Assembly (NCBI GenBank): GCA_030645295.1
Contig: JAUSMG010000466.1
Span: 1 to 42,751, forward strand
DNA length: 42,751 bases
Direction: 5' to 3'
Source: Saprospiraceae bacterium
Lineage (GTDB): Bacteria > Bacteroidota > Bacteroidia > Chitinophagales > Saprospiraceae
The position numbers and the translations under genes are program-made. The notes beneath the pieces were generated by a model. That model was given only the letters and a program-made list of their open reading frames with translations. It was not told where the DNA came from and made no database searches. This document shows positions 25,888-33,815 of the stretch, in pieces (position 1 is the first letter of the stretch; each line of letters begins with the position of its first letter).

Positions 25888-26115
25888 TCAGGCTGCCTTG
25901 GCCCTAATGGAGATTTCTATATTGAAATCCATGAGAAGATTAGCAAGTTCTGAAGAGAGCTGCTTTTTCATTTTAAGCCAGCTTTTCAATGAAAGGTCAT
26001 CTTTACCACCTTGGTCTTGGTGAAGCTGAATTAGATTGTTAATGCGCCCAATGCGCTGAAGAACATCTTGAATGGCTTCAAATGAATAATCAAAATTGTT
26101 TTGAGCAGATTCCAT
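25888..26115 (-). CDS. 75-residue helical protein, partner of the nucleotidyltransferase
   Basis: A small, mostly alpha-helical protein (MESAQNNFDYSFEAIQDVLQ, WLKMKKQLSSELANLLMDF) ending in a short strand, NIEISIRAKAA. The start at 26115 is an ATG two bases after the TGA of the nucleotidyltransferase gene; a TTG at 26121 could give two more residues and would overlap that stop. The tight junction implies translational coupling. I recognise no named family. A toxin-antitoxin or regulatory partnership with the upstream gene is inferred from context only. The lower G+C than its neighbours is compatible with acquisition. Confidence 0.7.
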   Translation of the reverse strand: MESAQNNFDYSFEAIQDVLQRIGRINNLIQLHQDQGGKDDLSLKSWLKMKKQLSSELANLLMDFNIEISIRAKAA

Positions 26116-26117
26116 AT

Positions 26118-26576
26118 TCAAAAGTTGAGTTGGACAAAGCCCTTTTTTAACATTTTACCAGTTTTCCTATTTCGACGTGTAGTGGAAAACAGAAAATTCC
26201 ATTCTGCACGATCCATGTTGTACAAATTGTGCAACGAATGTTCCTCTGGATAAATAATGACAAAATAGCAATCCAAAGTATTGGACTTAAAAAGGTTTGG
26301 AGATAACTTTTCTTCTATAAAGGGCAAATTTTGATAGTTAAGAAAAGTCACCACATCAATGTCTTTTGGAAAGGTTTTTTGTGTAACAAAACTACCGTTG
26401 ATCCATTGAAAAAAATTACTTAGATCTAATTCCCTCAACGTGCGCAAAAAGACTAAGTATTCTTCGAATAGATTTTCACGATGGGTATTTGTTGCAAAAG
26501 TTTCCTTGACTGTTTCCAAGTCTGTTCTGATTGGCTCAAAGGGTGTTAAAAAACCATTTTCATCAAAAAGCATCAT
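26118..26576 (-). CDS. Minimal nucleotidyltransferase (Pol-beta-type) domain protein
   Basis: A 152-residue protein. The segment FQWINGSFVTQKTFPKDIDV (residues 56-75) carries the Pol-beta nucleotidyltransferase signature: G61-S62, nine residues, then D72-x-D74. This resembles the small DUF6932-type / MNT-like proteins. A further acidic residue in NTLDCYFVIIYPEE could complete the metal site. MNT-type proteins are known as antitoxins that AMPylate HEPN toxins, or as toxins that modify tRNA. The companion here is not an obvious HEPN protein. It starts with two consecutive ATG codons, has an exact TAAATTTG -7 element 24 bp upstream, and overlaps no other gene. The activity is not proven. Confidence 0.75.
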   Translation of the reverse strand: MMLFDENGFLTPFEPIRTDLETVKETFATNTHRENLFEEYLVFLRTLRELDLSNFFQWINGSFVTQKTFPKDIDVVTFLNYQNLPFIEEKLSPNLFKSNTLDCYFVIIYPEEHSLHNLYNMDRAEWNFLFSTTRRNRKTGKMLKKGFVQLNF

Positions 26577-26600
26577 TTCGAAGAGGGTTGTTTGGCGGTC

Positions 26601-26608
26601 AAATTTAC
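26601..26608 (-). promoter_or_regulatory. Candidate -7 element of the nucleotidyltransferase unit
   Basis: TAAATTTG on the minus strand matches TAnnTTTG exactly and lies 24 bp upstream of the ATG at 26576. The -33 region shows only TTC at the expected spacing. Confidence 0.45.
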
Positions 26609-26651
26609 GGATAATTGTAATTGAACATTAGAAACAGGCATGTTTAAGTGA

Positions 26652-26659
26652 TAATTTTG
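26652..26659 (+). promoter_or_regulatory. Candidate -7 element of the adenine deaminase gene
   Basis: TAATTTTG matches TAnnTTTG exactly and leaves about 30 nt of leader before the ATG at 26697. The nearest TTG upstream (26622) is too far for ideal spacing. Confidence 0.4.
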
Positions 26660-26696
26660 AAAAAACACTGATATTTAACGGTTTACTAATTAAAAT

Positions 26697-28370
26697 ATGA
26701 CCCTCACCGCCCATCTCGTCGACCTGCACCAACGCCGCATCTACCCAGCCGAGATCACGCTGGGAAACGGACGAATCAGCCAGATTCGGGAAGTTGCCAG
26801 TGTACCCGAAAATTCAGGTTTTATCCTCCCTGGTTTCGTGGATGCCCACGTCCACATTGAAAGCAGCATGTTGCCGCCTACCGAATTCGCCCGAATGGCG
26901 GTGGTACATGGCACGGTCGCCACGGTGTCTGACCCACACGAGATCGCAAATGTGCTTGGAAATGAAGGTGTTGCGTTTATGCTTGAGGATGCCGCGCGTT
27001 CACCCCTGAAGTTTTGCTTTGGCGCGCCTTCCTGTGTGCCAGCCACTTCATTTGAAACTTCCGGGGCGATTCTGAACGCTGCCGACGTAGAAAAACTCCT
27101 CCAAAACCCCGCCATTGGCTACCTCTCCGAAATGATGAACTTCCCGGGAGTGCTGCACGAAGACCCGATGGTAATGGCAAAAATTGCTGCTGCACAAAGG
27201 CTTGGAAAACCGGTGGACGGCCATGCGCCCGGCCTGCGCGGCGAGGATGCCCGGCGTTATTTCGCAGCAGGTATTTCGACAGATCACGAATGCTTTACCT
27301 ACGAAGAAGGCCGGGAAAAAGCCCAACTCGGCGTGAAAATCCTCGTCCGGGAAGGCAGCGCGGCTCGGAATTTTGAAGCGCTTTGGCCGCTGCTGAAAGA
27401 ATTCCCGAAGCAGGTCATGTTCTGCTCTGACGATAAACACCCGGACGATCTGGTGCAGGGCCACATCAACCAGCTTGCATCCCGCGCCCTGGCCCACGGC
27501 TGTGATTTGTTCGATACTTTGCGAGCGGCTTGTATTCATCCGGTGGAACATTACCGGCTACCTGTAGGATTGCTGCGCGAGGGCGATCCTGCGGATTTTG
27601 TTCGGGTGGCTGATCTCTTGAATTTCAAGGTTTTGGAGACTTGGATTGACGGGGAAAAAGTAGCCGAAAATGGCAAGACTTTACTTCCGCGTTTGTCGGT
27701 GGATGCGCCCAATCAGTTTTTGGCAAAACCCCGACAAGCGATTGATTTTCAATTAATAACAAAACTTCCCGAAAGTTTAGAACTTTCGGGAAGCTCCATA
27801 AACTGCCGCGTTATCAAAGTCTTCGACGGTGAAATTGTTACCGGTGAAGACGAGGTATTGACCGAGGTTGTCGACGGACATTACCTTCCTGACCCTTCGC
27901 AAGACCTGCTTTACATCGCTGTCCTGAACCGCTATGCGCCCGATGCAAAACCAGCCATCGGATTTGTTCGAGGTTTTGGTTTGAAGCGCGGCGCTTTGGC
28001 CAGCAGCGTGGCCCACGACTCCCATAATATTGTCGCCGTGGGCGCTTCTGATGCGGCTTTGGCTGAGGCTATAAATGCCGTGATAGCCGCCAAAGGAGGC
28101 ATTGCTGCCACCGATGGCGCAGGCGATGTGCACACACTCCCGCTCCCCATAGCCGGCCTGATGAGCCAAAGCGATGGCTGGGAATTGGCTACAGCTTATT
28201 CCCAACTCGACCGCTGGGTCAAATCGGCATTGGGCTGCGGTTTGCGGGCCCCGTTCATGTCGCTCTCCTTCCTCGCCCTGCCCGTGATCCCGAAGTTGAA
28301 AATGACGGATCGGGGCTTGTTTGATGTGGAAAGGTTTGGGTTTGTGGGGGTGGAGAAGGGGGAAGGGTGA
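26697..28370 (+). CDS. ade: Adenine deaminase
   Basis: A 557-residue amidohydrolase converting adenine to hypoxanthine plus ammonia in purine salvage. Metal ligands sit in GFVDAHVHIESS (D50, H51, H53), followed by VSDPHEIANVLG, GHAPGL, STDHEC and FCSDDKHPDDL, all typical of bacterial Ade. The C-terminal lobe has VAHDSHNIVAVGAS and the GGIAATDGAGDVHTLPLPIA stretch (from about 28095), also characteristic. An interdomain segment at residues about 356-367 (KLPESLELSGSS) is encoded by a near-perfect 13-bp hairpin repeat, suggesting an in-frame repeat insertion. The gene is convergent with the Asp-box protein, with only 4 bp between stops. Confidence 0.95.
   Translation: MTLTAHLVDLHQRRIYPAEITLGNGRISQIREVASVPENSGFILPGFVDAHVHIESSMLPPTEFARMAVVHGTVATVSDPHEIANVLGNEGVAFMLEDAARSPLKFCFGAPSCVPATSFETSGAILNAADVEKLLQNPAIGYLSEMMNFPGVLHEDPMVMAKIAAAQRLGKPVDGHAPGLRGEDARRYFAAGISTDHECFTYEEGREKAQLGVKILVREGSAARNFEALWPLLKEFPKQVMFCSDDKHPDDLVQGHINQLASRALAHGCDLFDTLRAACIHPVEHYRLPVGLLREGDPADFVRVADLLNFKVLETWIDGEKVAENGKTLLPRLSVDAPNQFLAKPRQAIDFQLITKLPESLELSGSSINCRVIKVFDGEIVTGEDEVLTEVVDGHYLPDPSQDLLYIAVLNRYAPDAKPAIGFVRGFGLKRGALASSVAHDSHNIVAVGASDAALAEAINAVIAAKGGIAATDGAGDVHTLPLPIAGLMSQSDGWELATAYSQLDRWVKSALGCGLRAPFMSLSFLALPVIPKLKMTDRGLFDVERFGFVGVEKGEG
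27765..27793. repeat. Perfect hairpin repeat inside ade
   Basis: CTTCCCGAAAGTT (27765-27777) and its exact reverse complement (27781-27793) flank a 3-nt loop within the coding region. Such a stem-loop is more typical of intergenic repeats, and here it encodes a low-complexity linker in frame. Confidence 0.75.
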
Positions 28371-28374
28371 GGGT

Positions 28375-30495
28375 TTATTTCAAAAAAACTTTACCTAGCC
28401 CAATTCGTTCGCCATTTTTGTTAAGTTCAAGGGTATACAGCCCCGGGACAATATCAGCCACTGAAACATACGCCGGAGCACTATTTAATGTTTGATGTGT
28501 AATTACCCTGCCACACAAGTCTCGCAAAATAACGGTAATAGGCATTTCGCTTTTTTCACTGTCCCAATTTATCCAAAAACCGCCCTCTGCAGGGTTTGGG
28601 AAGACTTCCAATGCATAATCCCGAGCTTGGGCCTGACTCGTGCTTACGGTTGTCTCAAGTGTCTTGAAATGGCCGTCGCCATCAGTGCAGACCCAAAGGC
28701 GTTGATTGGAATCAAAAGCAAGTTCAACAATCCCGGTGAAACTCGTTGAAGGAATATCGAGCAAAGCCGACCAGGTGCTGCCATTGTCTTTTGTTACGAA
28801 GATCCGTTTCGAGTTAATATCCCCAATATATATATCACCTGCCGTATTTATTTCTAAAACCAATACGTCAAGGGGTGCTGTACTTTTTTTCCATGAATCG
28901 CCATTGTCTTCTGAAATGTAAAAGGTTGCACCATAATTGGCTACAATTTTCCCATTCGGCGCTATTTGAACCTTCTCAATTAGATTGTAGAGGGGATTTA
29001 GTGCGACAATTTGCCATGAATCCCCATTATCGTCTGAGCGAACCAAATTAGAGCCCGGCCCATTGGGGTTTAATGCAATGCCATAAAAAGTGCCACTCGG
29101 ATGGAAAGCAATGGGTTGGTAGGAGAATCGGATATTGGGATTCATCGCTTGCCATGTTTGCCCCTGATCAGAAGATCGAACGAAATTAGTATCACGGACC
29201 ATGAACAGATCTCCCGTTTGTGGATGCACGGCCACACGAGCAAAATTACCCAAAGAAGAATCCGGCGAAATGTTTTGAAACGTCTCTCCATCATCGGTCG
29301 AACGCTGCAAAAGATAAGGCCGCATCACATACAGGTCTCCATTGGGAGCAATTTCCAGATTGTAAACGCTGAACTCAAATGATTTGGTAGCACTATCTGG
29401 CAAAACTATCTGCCAATGCTCGCCTGTATCCATTGAACGCCACACGCCTGAAGAAGAAAGCCCAAAAGCCTTATCCGAGCCTTTAAATGTCCAGTCATGG
29501 ACCCAAGCATTCTCAACGCCGTATCCACTAAACTTCCAAGTCTTGCCCAAATCAATTGATCGCGCGATATTGCCATCGTAGCTCCGTCCTCTGAGCAAGA
29601 GGTTGCCAGGTAGTACTCTGGTTGAAAAACTGAAAAAGACATTCCCTTCATAGGCCTGCCAGGTATTGCCGCCATCATCGGAAATCCGACTTTTGTAATA
29701 ATCACTTACAATGATACTTCCAGAGGAAGTCACTACGAAATCCTCTTCCTGGGGAGAAATTATATCTGGTGAAAGGAGGATAGGAGAAGCGCTTCCAATA
29801 CTGGTTTTAAATACCATTTGGGAAAAATGTTTGCAGGAGAAAATATACTCACTATTGCCCAAAGCGGCCAGATTAGCAATAGGTCCGGCGCCCGGGAGCG
29901 AATCCCAGGTACTTCCGTTGTTTTGAGAAATCAGAAAGTAGTTTCCTGAAAAGGAGTCGTAACAATCATCGGGTGATGCCACCAAAGTTCCATCAGGAAG
30001 CCAGCCCAATTCACGAATTTCGGCATTCCAACCCCAGGGATTAGGGTTCAGGTAAAGGGTATCCCAGATCAGGTCATCGTACGTTCGAAGGATTGAACCC
30101 TCCACTGATACCAGGAATCCTCCATCGGCTGCTTCGGTAAAAGCAGAAGAATAGTATGGATTGGATACTTTATCCCAGGTATCGCCAAGGTTGGCCGAGC
30201 GATAAATCGTGACCCAATCTGTCCCCACACAATACAAGGTGCCGTTATAACCGACTTCCAATCTTCTGATCTCCAAACCGGTAACAGGCCCTTTGATTTC
30301 TTCCCAGGAAAGACCGACGTCAACAGAACGGTAAGTGCGATCCTTATAATCCGTTGCATAAAAAACACCTTGAGCGGAATATTTCAGGGTTTCAATGTTT
30401 AGCCCATTGGGCCCGGAAGCACGTTCCCAGAAGGATTGGGCAAAAAGTGAAACGCAAAAAAATAGGGCGAAAAGCAGGGTAAAAGACTTCTTCAT
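28375..30495 (-). CDS. Secreted Asp-box (BNR/sortilin-like) beta-propeller protein with T9SS type A sorting domain
   Basis: A 706-residue exported protein with signal peptide MKKSFTLLFALFFCVSLFAQ. About eleven Asp-box motifs of the S-x-D-x-G-x-T-W type are readable along its length, including RSVDVGLSW, SQNNGSTWDS, SDDGGNTW, RSTDDGETF, RSSDQGQTW, RSDDNGDSW and TKDNGSTW. This points to a large, perhaps ten-bladed, propeller as in Vps10/sortilin or xyloglucanase-type folds, rather than a six-bladed sialidase; no sialidase FRIP or catalytic Tyr/Glu set is evident. The C-terminus (LEVFPNPAEGGFWINW to GLGKVFLK) is a type A sorting domain. Likely a surface binding protein; the ligand is unknown. 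Confidence 0.9.
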   Translation of the reverse strand: MKKSFTLLFALFFCVSLFAQSFWERASGPNGLNIETLKYSAQGVFYATDYKDRTYRSVDVGLSWEEIKGPVTGLEIRRLEVGYNGTLYCVGTDWVTIYRSANLGDTWDKVSNPYYSSAFTEAADGGFLVSVEGSILRTYDDLIWDTLYLNPNPWGWNAEIRELGWLPDGTLVASPDDCYDSFSGNYFLISQNNGSTWDSLPGAGPIANLAALGNSEYIFSCKHFSQMVFKTSIGSASPILLSPDIISPQEEDFVVTSSGSIIVSDYYKSRISDDGGNTWQAYEGNVFFSFSTRVLPGNLLLRGRSYDGNIARSIDLGKTWKFSGYGVENAWVHDWTFKGSDKAFGLSSSGVWRSMDTGEHWQIVLPDSATKSFEFSVYNLEIAPNGDLYVMRPYLLQRSTDDGETFQNISPDSSLGNFARVAVHPQTGDLFMVRDTNFVRSSDQGQTWQAMNPNIRFSYQPIAFHPSGTFYGIALNPNGPGSNLVRSDDNGDSWQIVALNPLYNLIEKVQIAPNGKIVANYGATFYISEDNGDSWKKSTAPLDVLVLEINTAGDIYIGDINSKRIFVTKDNGSTWSALLDIPSTSFTGIVELAFDSNQRLWVCTDGDGHFKTLETTVSTSQAQARDYALEVFPNPAEGGFWINWDSEKSEMPITVILRDLCGRVITHQTLNSAPAYVSVADIVPGLYTLELNKNGERIGLGKVFLK

Positions 30496-30529
30496 AAATC
30501 ATTATGGGTTGGGTGTAAATTTGAAAGAA

Positions 30530-30578
30530 TAAAAATATCTGTCTACCGCTTATTATACAGCAAAGCGGATAGACAGAT
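30530..30578 (-). terminator. Terminator of the small membrane-protein unit
   Basis: Arms 30536-30551 and 30562-30578 pair over about 16 bp with one bulge (TATCTGTCTA core). Read leftward, the hairpin is followed by a short run of T. It closes the 30657-30990 unit and precedes the Asp-box gene. Confidence 0.65.
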
Positions 30579-30656
30579 AAAAATAATAGCTTTTAATCTT
30601 GCAGACCCAAATGATTTGGTTTACGCCAGATTGCGACAAAAAATGACTTGATTTAC

Positions 30657-30872
30657 CTATTTGTCGCTAGAGGGCGCCGGACAGGTAGACATGCCCACCA
30701 ACCTGTAAAGCGGGCAAAAACCCACCAGACTGGTCAGCGCAAAAATGGCGGCTACGACCAGTGCCACGATGCCCATCGTGCCTGTGAGGGTTCCGTTGGA
30801 ATAGAGAAAAACAGCAATGGCCGCAATGATCAGGCGGATGATCCGGTCGGCAGTACCCATGTTCTTGTTCAT
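30657..30872 (-). CDS. DUF2892 / YgaP-like small inner membrane protein
   Basis: A 71-residue protein with two hydrophobic helices (IIRLIIAAIAVFLYS and MGIVALVVAAIFALTSLVG) and the family ending GFCPLYRLVGMSTCP. The N-terminal MNKNMGTADRIIR is the expected family start, so the ATG at 30872 is used rather than the longer frame to 30929. Homologous domains are found alone or fused to rhodanese in YgaP; the two conserved Cys suggest thiol or sulfur chemistry, but no activity is established. It is preceded at 13 bp by a 34-residue membrane ORF. Confidence 0.88.
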   Translation of the reverse strand: MNKNMGTADRIIRLIIAAIAVFLYSNGTLTGTMGIVALVVAAIFALTSLVGFCPLYRLVGMSTCPAPSSDK

Positions 30873-30885
30873 AATTGAGACAATT

Positions 30886-30990
30886 TTATTTTGATGAAAA
30901 ATGGTTGACCAACCAGACAATGAGCGCAATTAAGCCCATGCAAAGGCTGCAGGCTACTGCAAATTTAAGCAAAAAAGGCCTCTTTTTCAT
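30886..30990 (-). CDS. Putative 34-residue single-helix membrane protein
   Basis: The frame reads MKKRPFLLKFAVACSLCMGL then IALIVWLVNHFSSK: a positively charged N-terminus, one 20-residue hydrophobic helix with two Cys, and a polar tail. It ends 13 bp before the DUF2892 ATG on the same strand. The Lys/Arg-flanked helix and the spacing argue for a real small membrane gene, but no homologue is known to me. Confidence 0.5.
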   Translation of the reverse strand: MKKRPFLLKFAVACSLCMGLIALIVWLVNHFSSK

Positions 30991-31056
30991 CGTCTGGCTG
31001 ATTTTGCATCAAAAATACCCCAATTGAGCGCAAGGCCAATGCGATCTGGATCACAT

Positions 31057-31200
31057 TCACAAAATTATTTCTATTACCCCACGGGCATGGTTGCTGCACC
31101 AGCCAATCCACCAGATCACTTTGGTCAAATCAGGGAATGCTTTTCTCAGCGTTTGTAAATTCGGATGTCCGGGTTCGGGCGTAATAGGCTGGCCGTTCAT
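31057..31200 (-). other. Doubtful 47-residue ORF in the gap before murF-alr
   Basis: The 272-bp gap 30991-31262 holds one protein-like frame (MNGQPITPEPGHPNLQTLRK then AFPDLTKVIWWIGWC) ending at 31057. Its frame also continues upstream to 31335 across the murF-alr start. A GAATTTTG lies upstream as a poor -7 match. It may be a small gene, a gene remnant or chance; I recognise no family. Confidence 0.2.
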
Positions 31201-31250
31201 TGTTGGCACAAGATGCCCAAAATTCACCCACACACTAAGCGTTGCTGTGG

Positions 31251-31258
31251 TAATTTTG
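31251..31258 (+). promoter_or_regulatory. -7-like element directly upstream of the murF-alr GTG start
   Basis: TAATTTTG matches TAnnTTTG exactly and ends four bases before the GTG at 31263, the same geometry as at 25103-25110. Confidence 0.4.
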
Positions 31259-31262
31259 CAGC

Positions 31263-33803
31263 GTGACTTACACCCTCTCCGACATCCAACAAATCCTCCA
31301 GGCAGGATGGCTGCAAAAAACAGAAGCCGATCCAACCTTGGAGCATTTGCTTTTTGACAGCCGTTCGATGGCAGCGCCTGCGGTATCCCTGTTTTTCGCG
31401 CTGCCGGGTAAACACCGTGATGGCCACCGGTTCATTCCCGAATTGTACGCTCAAGGGGTTCGGCAATTTGTGGTGAGCCAAATGGTGGACACCCAAAAAT
31501 TACCCGAAGCGAATATCCTGAAAGTTGAAAATACGCTGGATGCACTTCAAGCTCTAGCTGCTTTCCATCGCGCCCGATTCAAGATCCCCGTCATTGGTAT
31601 AACAGGCAGCAACGGCAAAACCGTCGTAAAAGAATGGCTCGCGCAACTTCTTTCGCCGGATTTCGACCTGGTAAGGAGTCCCAAAAGCTACAATTCCCAG
31701 ATCGGCGTTCCCCTTTCTGTGTGGCAAATGCAGCCGCGGAATACACTGGCGATTTTTGAAGCGGGCATTTCGCAGCCCGGTGAAATGGAGCGCCTGGAAA
31801 AGATCATCCGTCCTACCATCGGCGTTTTTACTAATCTTGGCCCTGCTCACCAGGAGGGATTTTCTTCCGATGCTGAGAAGTTGGCGGAAAAAATGCGGCT
31901 GTTTGAACGGGCAGATACGCTTGTGTGCGAGGCACGCTGGGCTCCGAAAAAAACAGCCACCCAATTTTTCACCTGGTCAAAAAACGGCGAAGCGGCTGAC
32001 CTCAAAGTCCTTAAAATTGAAAATAATAAGACCGGAGGGGTTAAAATCTGGGCGGAAATTCCGGAGGTTCGGGGTCGTAAGACCCTCGAACGGCAGCAGC
32101 TCCTCTCCCCTGAAACAATAATCGGGGCGGAGCAAAAATCGGAAATCGGAAATCGGAAATCGGAAATCGCAATTCCCTTCTCCGATCCTGCCAGTATCGA
32201 AAACGCGCTCCATTGTTGGGCCGTTATGCTTTTGCTTGGCATCCCGCAAGAAGAAATTGAACAGCGCATGCTTCGCCTTGAAGCCGTAGAAATGCGCCTC
32301 GAAGTAAAAGCCGCCATTCACGGATGTACGCTTATCAATGACGCCTACAGCAATGACCTGGCCTCGCTTCGGCTGGCCCTGCAGTTTGCAAGACAACAGG
32401 CCGGTACTGGAAAACTCACCCTCATTCTTTCGGACATTCTCCAAAGTGGCCAGCCGGGTGAAAAACTGTGGAAGGTGGTAGCAGAGGCTGTTCGGACACA
32501 GAAAGTGGCGCGTATTTTCGGGATCGGTACAGAAATTGCGGCGATCCGGGCAAATCTTCCTGCTACCATGGAGACCGTTTTTTATCCTGACACGGAAGCT
32601 TTTTTAGAAAAGATAGCAGAACATGATTTCCAGGAAGAAACGATTTTGCTAAAAGGTGCGCGGGCCTTTACTTTTGAGCGAATTGCCCGGCGATTGGAGC
32701 AAAAAGCGCACAAAACGGTACTGGAAGTGAATCTTTCCGCCCTTGCACACAACCTCAAAACCTACCAGCGTCTGCTTCAGCCAGGTGCAAAAATGATGGT
32801 GATGGTGAAAGCGGAGGGCTATGGCGCCGGCTCGGCACAGGTTGCAAAATTGCTGGAATTCCATCAGGTGGACTACCTCGGCGTGGCTTATGCGGATGAG
32901 GGCATCGCGCTTCGCCAATCCGGGGTCAATTTACCCATTTTGGTGCTGAATCCTGAACCTGCCAGTTTCGATGTGTTGTGGCGGTTTCGGTTAGAACCAG
33001 AGGTGTACAGTCTGCCCATGCTCGACGAAATTGCGGCGTTTGCCAGCGCCGGAAAACCGCTGGGCATTCACCTGAAACTGGACACAGGGATGCATCGTTT
33101 GGGTTTTGAACCTGCTGACATTCCCGTATTGGTGGAAAAACTGCGTGAATTTCCAAGTTTGCACGTGGTCACTGTTTTTTCCCATCTTGCGGCCAGCGAC
33201 GCTGCTCAGCACGATGATTTTACCCGAAGACAAGCGGCAGTTTTTTCTGAAATGTTTGGCCAGATCAGCAATGCATTGGGCTACAAGCCATTGCGCCACA
33301 TCTGCAATACGGGTGGCATTGAGCATTGGCCGGAGTTCCACTTTGACATGGTGCGATTGGGCATCGGATTGTATGGCATTGGTGGTAAAAAAATAAGCAG
33401 TCAACTTCAAACCGTGAATTCACTAAAAGCCACGATCAGCCAGATCAAAACCATAGCGCCAGGCGAAACGGTAGGCTACAACCGCAACAGCGGGCCGCTT
33501 ACTACCTCCAAACGCATTGCTACGATCAGCATCGGATATGCCGATGGGTTGCTGCGGCTGGCAGGAGGCGGGCGATTTTCGGCCTTGCTGCGTGGTCAGC
33601 GGGCGCCCACCATCGGGAATATCTGCATGGATATGACCATGTTAGATGTCACACAGATCCCGGATGCACAAGTAGGCGATGACGTCACCATTTTTGGAGA
33701 AAACGCACCCGTTCAGGATCTTGCCGAATGCCTGCAAACCATTCCATACGAGGTATTTACGAATGTTTCGGAGCGGGTGAAACGGGTTTATTGGCAGGAA
33801 TGA
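31263..33803 (+). CDS. Bifunctional UDP-MurNAc-tripeptide:D-Ala-D-Ala ligase / alanine racemase
   Basis: An 846-residue fusion. The N-terminal half (to about residue 475) is a MurF-type Mur ligase: substrate-domain DSRSM, P-loop GITGSNGKT with K119, and VRSPKSYNSQIGVPLSV, EAGISQPGEM and NDAYSND motifs. The C-terminal half is a fold-type III alanine racemase: PLP lysine K516 in MVKAEGYGAG, LDTGMHRLGF, and the second catalytic Tyr in ISIGYADGLLR. The fusion joins supply of D-Ala to use of D-Ala-D-Ala in peptidoglycan precursor synthesis. It starts with GTG. Residues about 292-303 (QKSEIGNRKSEI) come from a heptanucleotide repeat. A complete second MurF follows 12 bp later, so the ligase half may be redundant. 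The MurF-Alr fusion is a known Bacteroidota arrangement. Confidence 0.95.
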   Translation: MTYTLSDIQQILQAGWLQKTEADPTLEHLLFDSRSMAAPAVSLFFALPGKHRDGHRFIPELYAQGVRQFVVSQMVDTQKLPEANILKVENTLDALQALAAFHRARFKIPVIGITGSNGKTVVKEWLAQLLSPDFDLVRSPKSYNSQIGVPLSVWQMQPRNTLAIFEAGISQPGEMERLEKIIRPTIGVFTNLGPAHQEGFSSDAEKLAEKMRLFERADTLVCEARWAPKKTATQFFTWSKNGEAADLKVLKIENNKTGGVKIWAEIPEVRGRKTLERQQLLSPETIIGAEQKSEIGNRKSEIAIPFSDPASIENALHCWAVMLLLGIPQEEIEQRMLRLEAVEMRLEVKAAIHGCTLINDAYSNDLASLRLALQFARQQAGTGKLTLILSDILQSGQPGEKLWKVVAEAVRTQKVARIFGIGTEIAAIRANLPATMETVFYPDTEAFLEKIAEHDFQEETILLKGARAFTFERIARRLEQKAHKTVLEVNLSALAHNLKTYQRLLQPGAKMMVMVKAEGYGAGSAQVAKLLEFHQVDYLGVAYADEGIALRQSGVNLPILVLNPEPASFDVLWRFRLEPEVYSLPMLDEIAAFASAGKPLGIHLKLDTGMHRLGFEPADIPVLVEKLREFPSLHVVTVFSHLAASDAAQHDDFTRRQAAVFSEMFGQISNALGYKPLRHICNTGGIEHWPEFHFDMVRLGIGLYGIGGKKISSQLQTVNSLKATISQIKTIAPGETVGYNRNSGPLTTSKRIATISIGYADGLLRLAGGGRFSALLRGQRAPTIGNICMDMTMLDVTQIPDAQVGDDVTIFGENAPVQDLAECLQTIPYEVFTNVSERVKRVYWQE
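32138..32172. repeat. Heptanucleotide tandem repeat (ATCGGAA)x4 plus one degenerate copy inside murF-alr
   Basis: Four perfect ATCGGAA copies (32138-32165) are followed by ATCGCAA. It encodes a hydrophilic insertion in the MurF half between the central and C-terminal domains. Gain or loss of one unit would shift the frame and remove the racemase. Confidence 0.9.
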
Positions 33804-33815
33804 TAAAATGACACA

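Noticed and set aside
31057-31335. 92-codon minus strand frame spanning the murF-alr start
   Set aside because: Its upstream half overlaps the supported fusion gene; only the 47-codon 3' part is in the gap and it is kept as a low-confidence entry.
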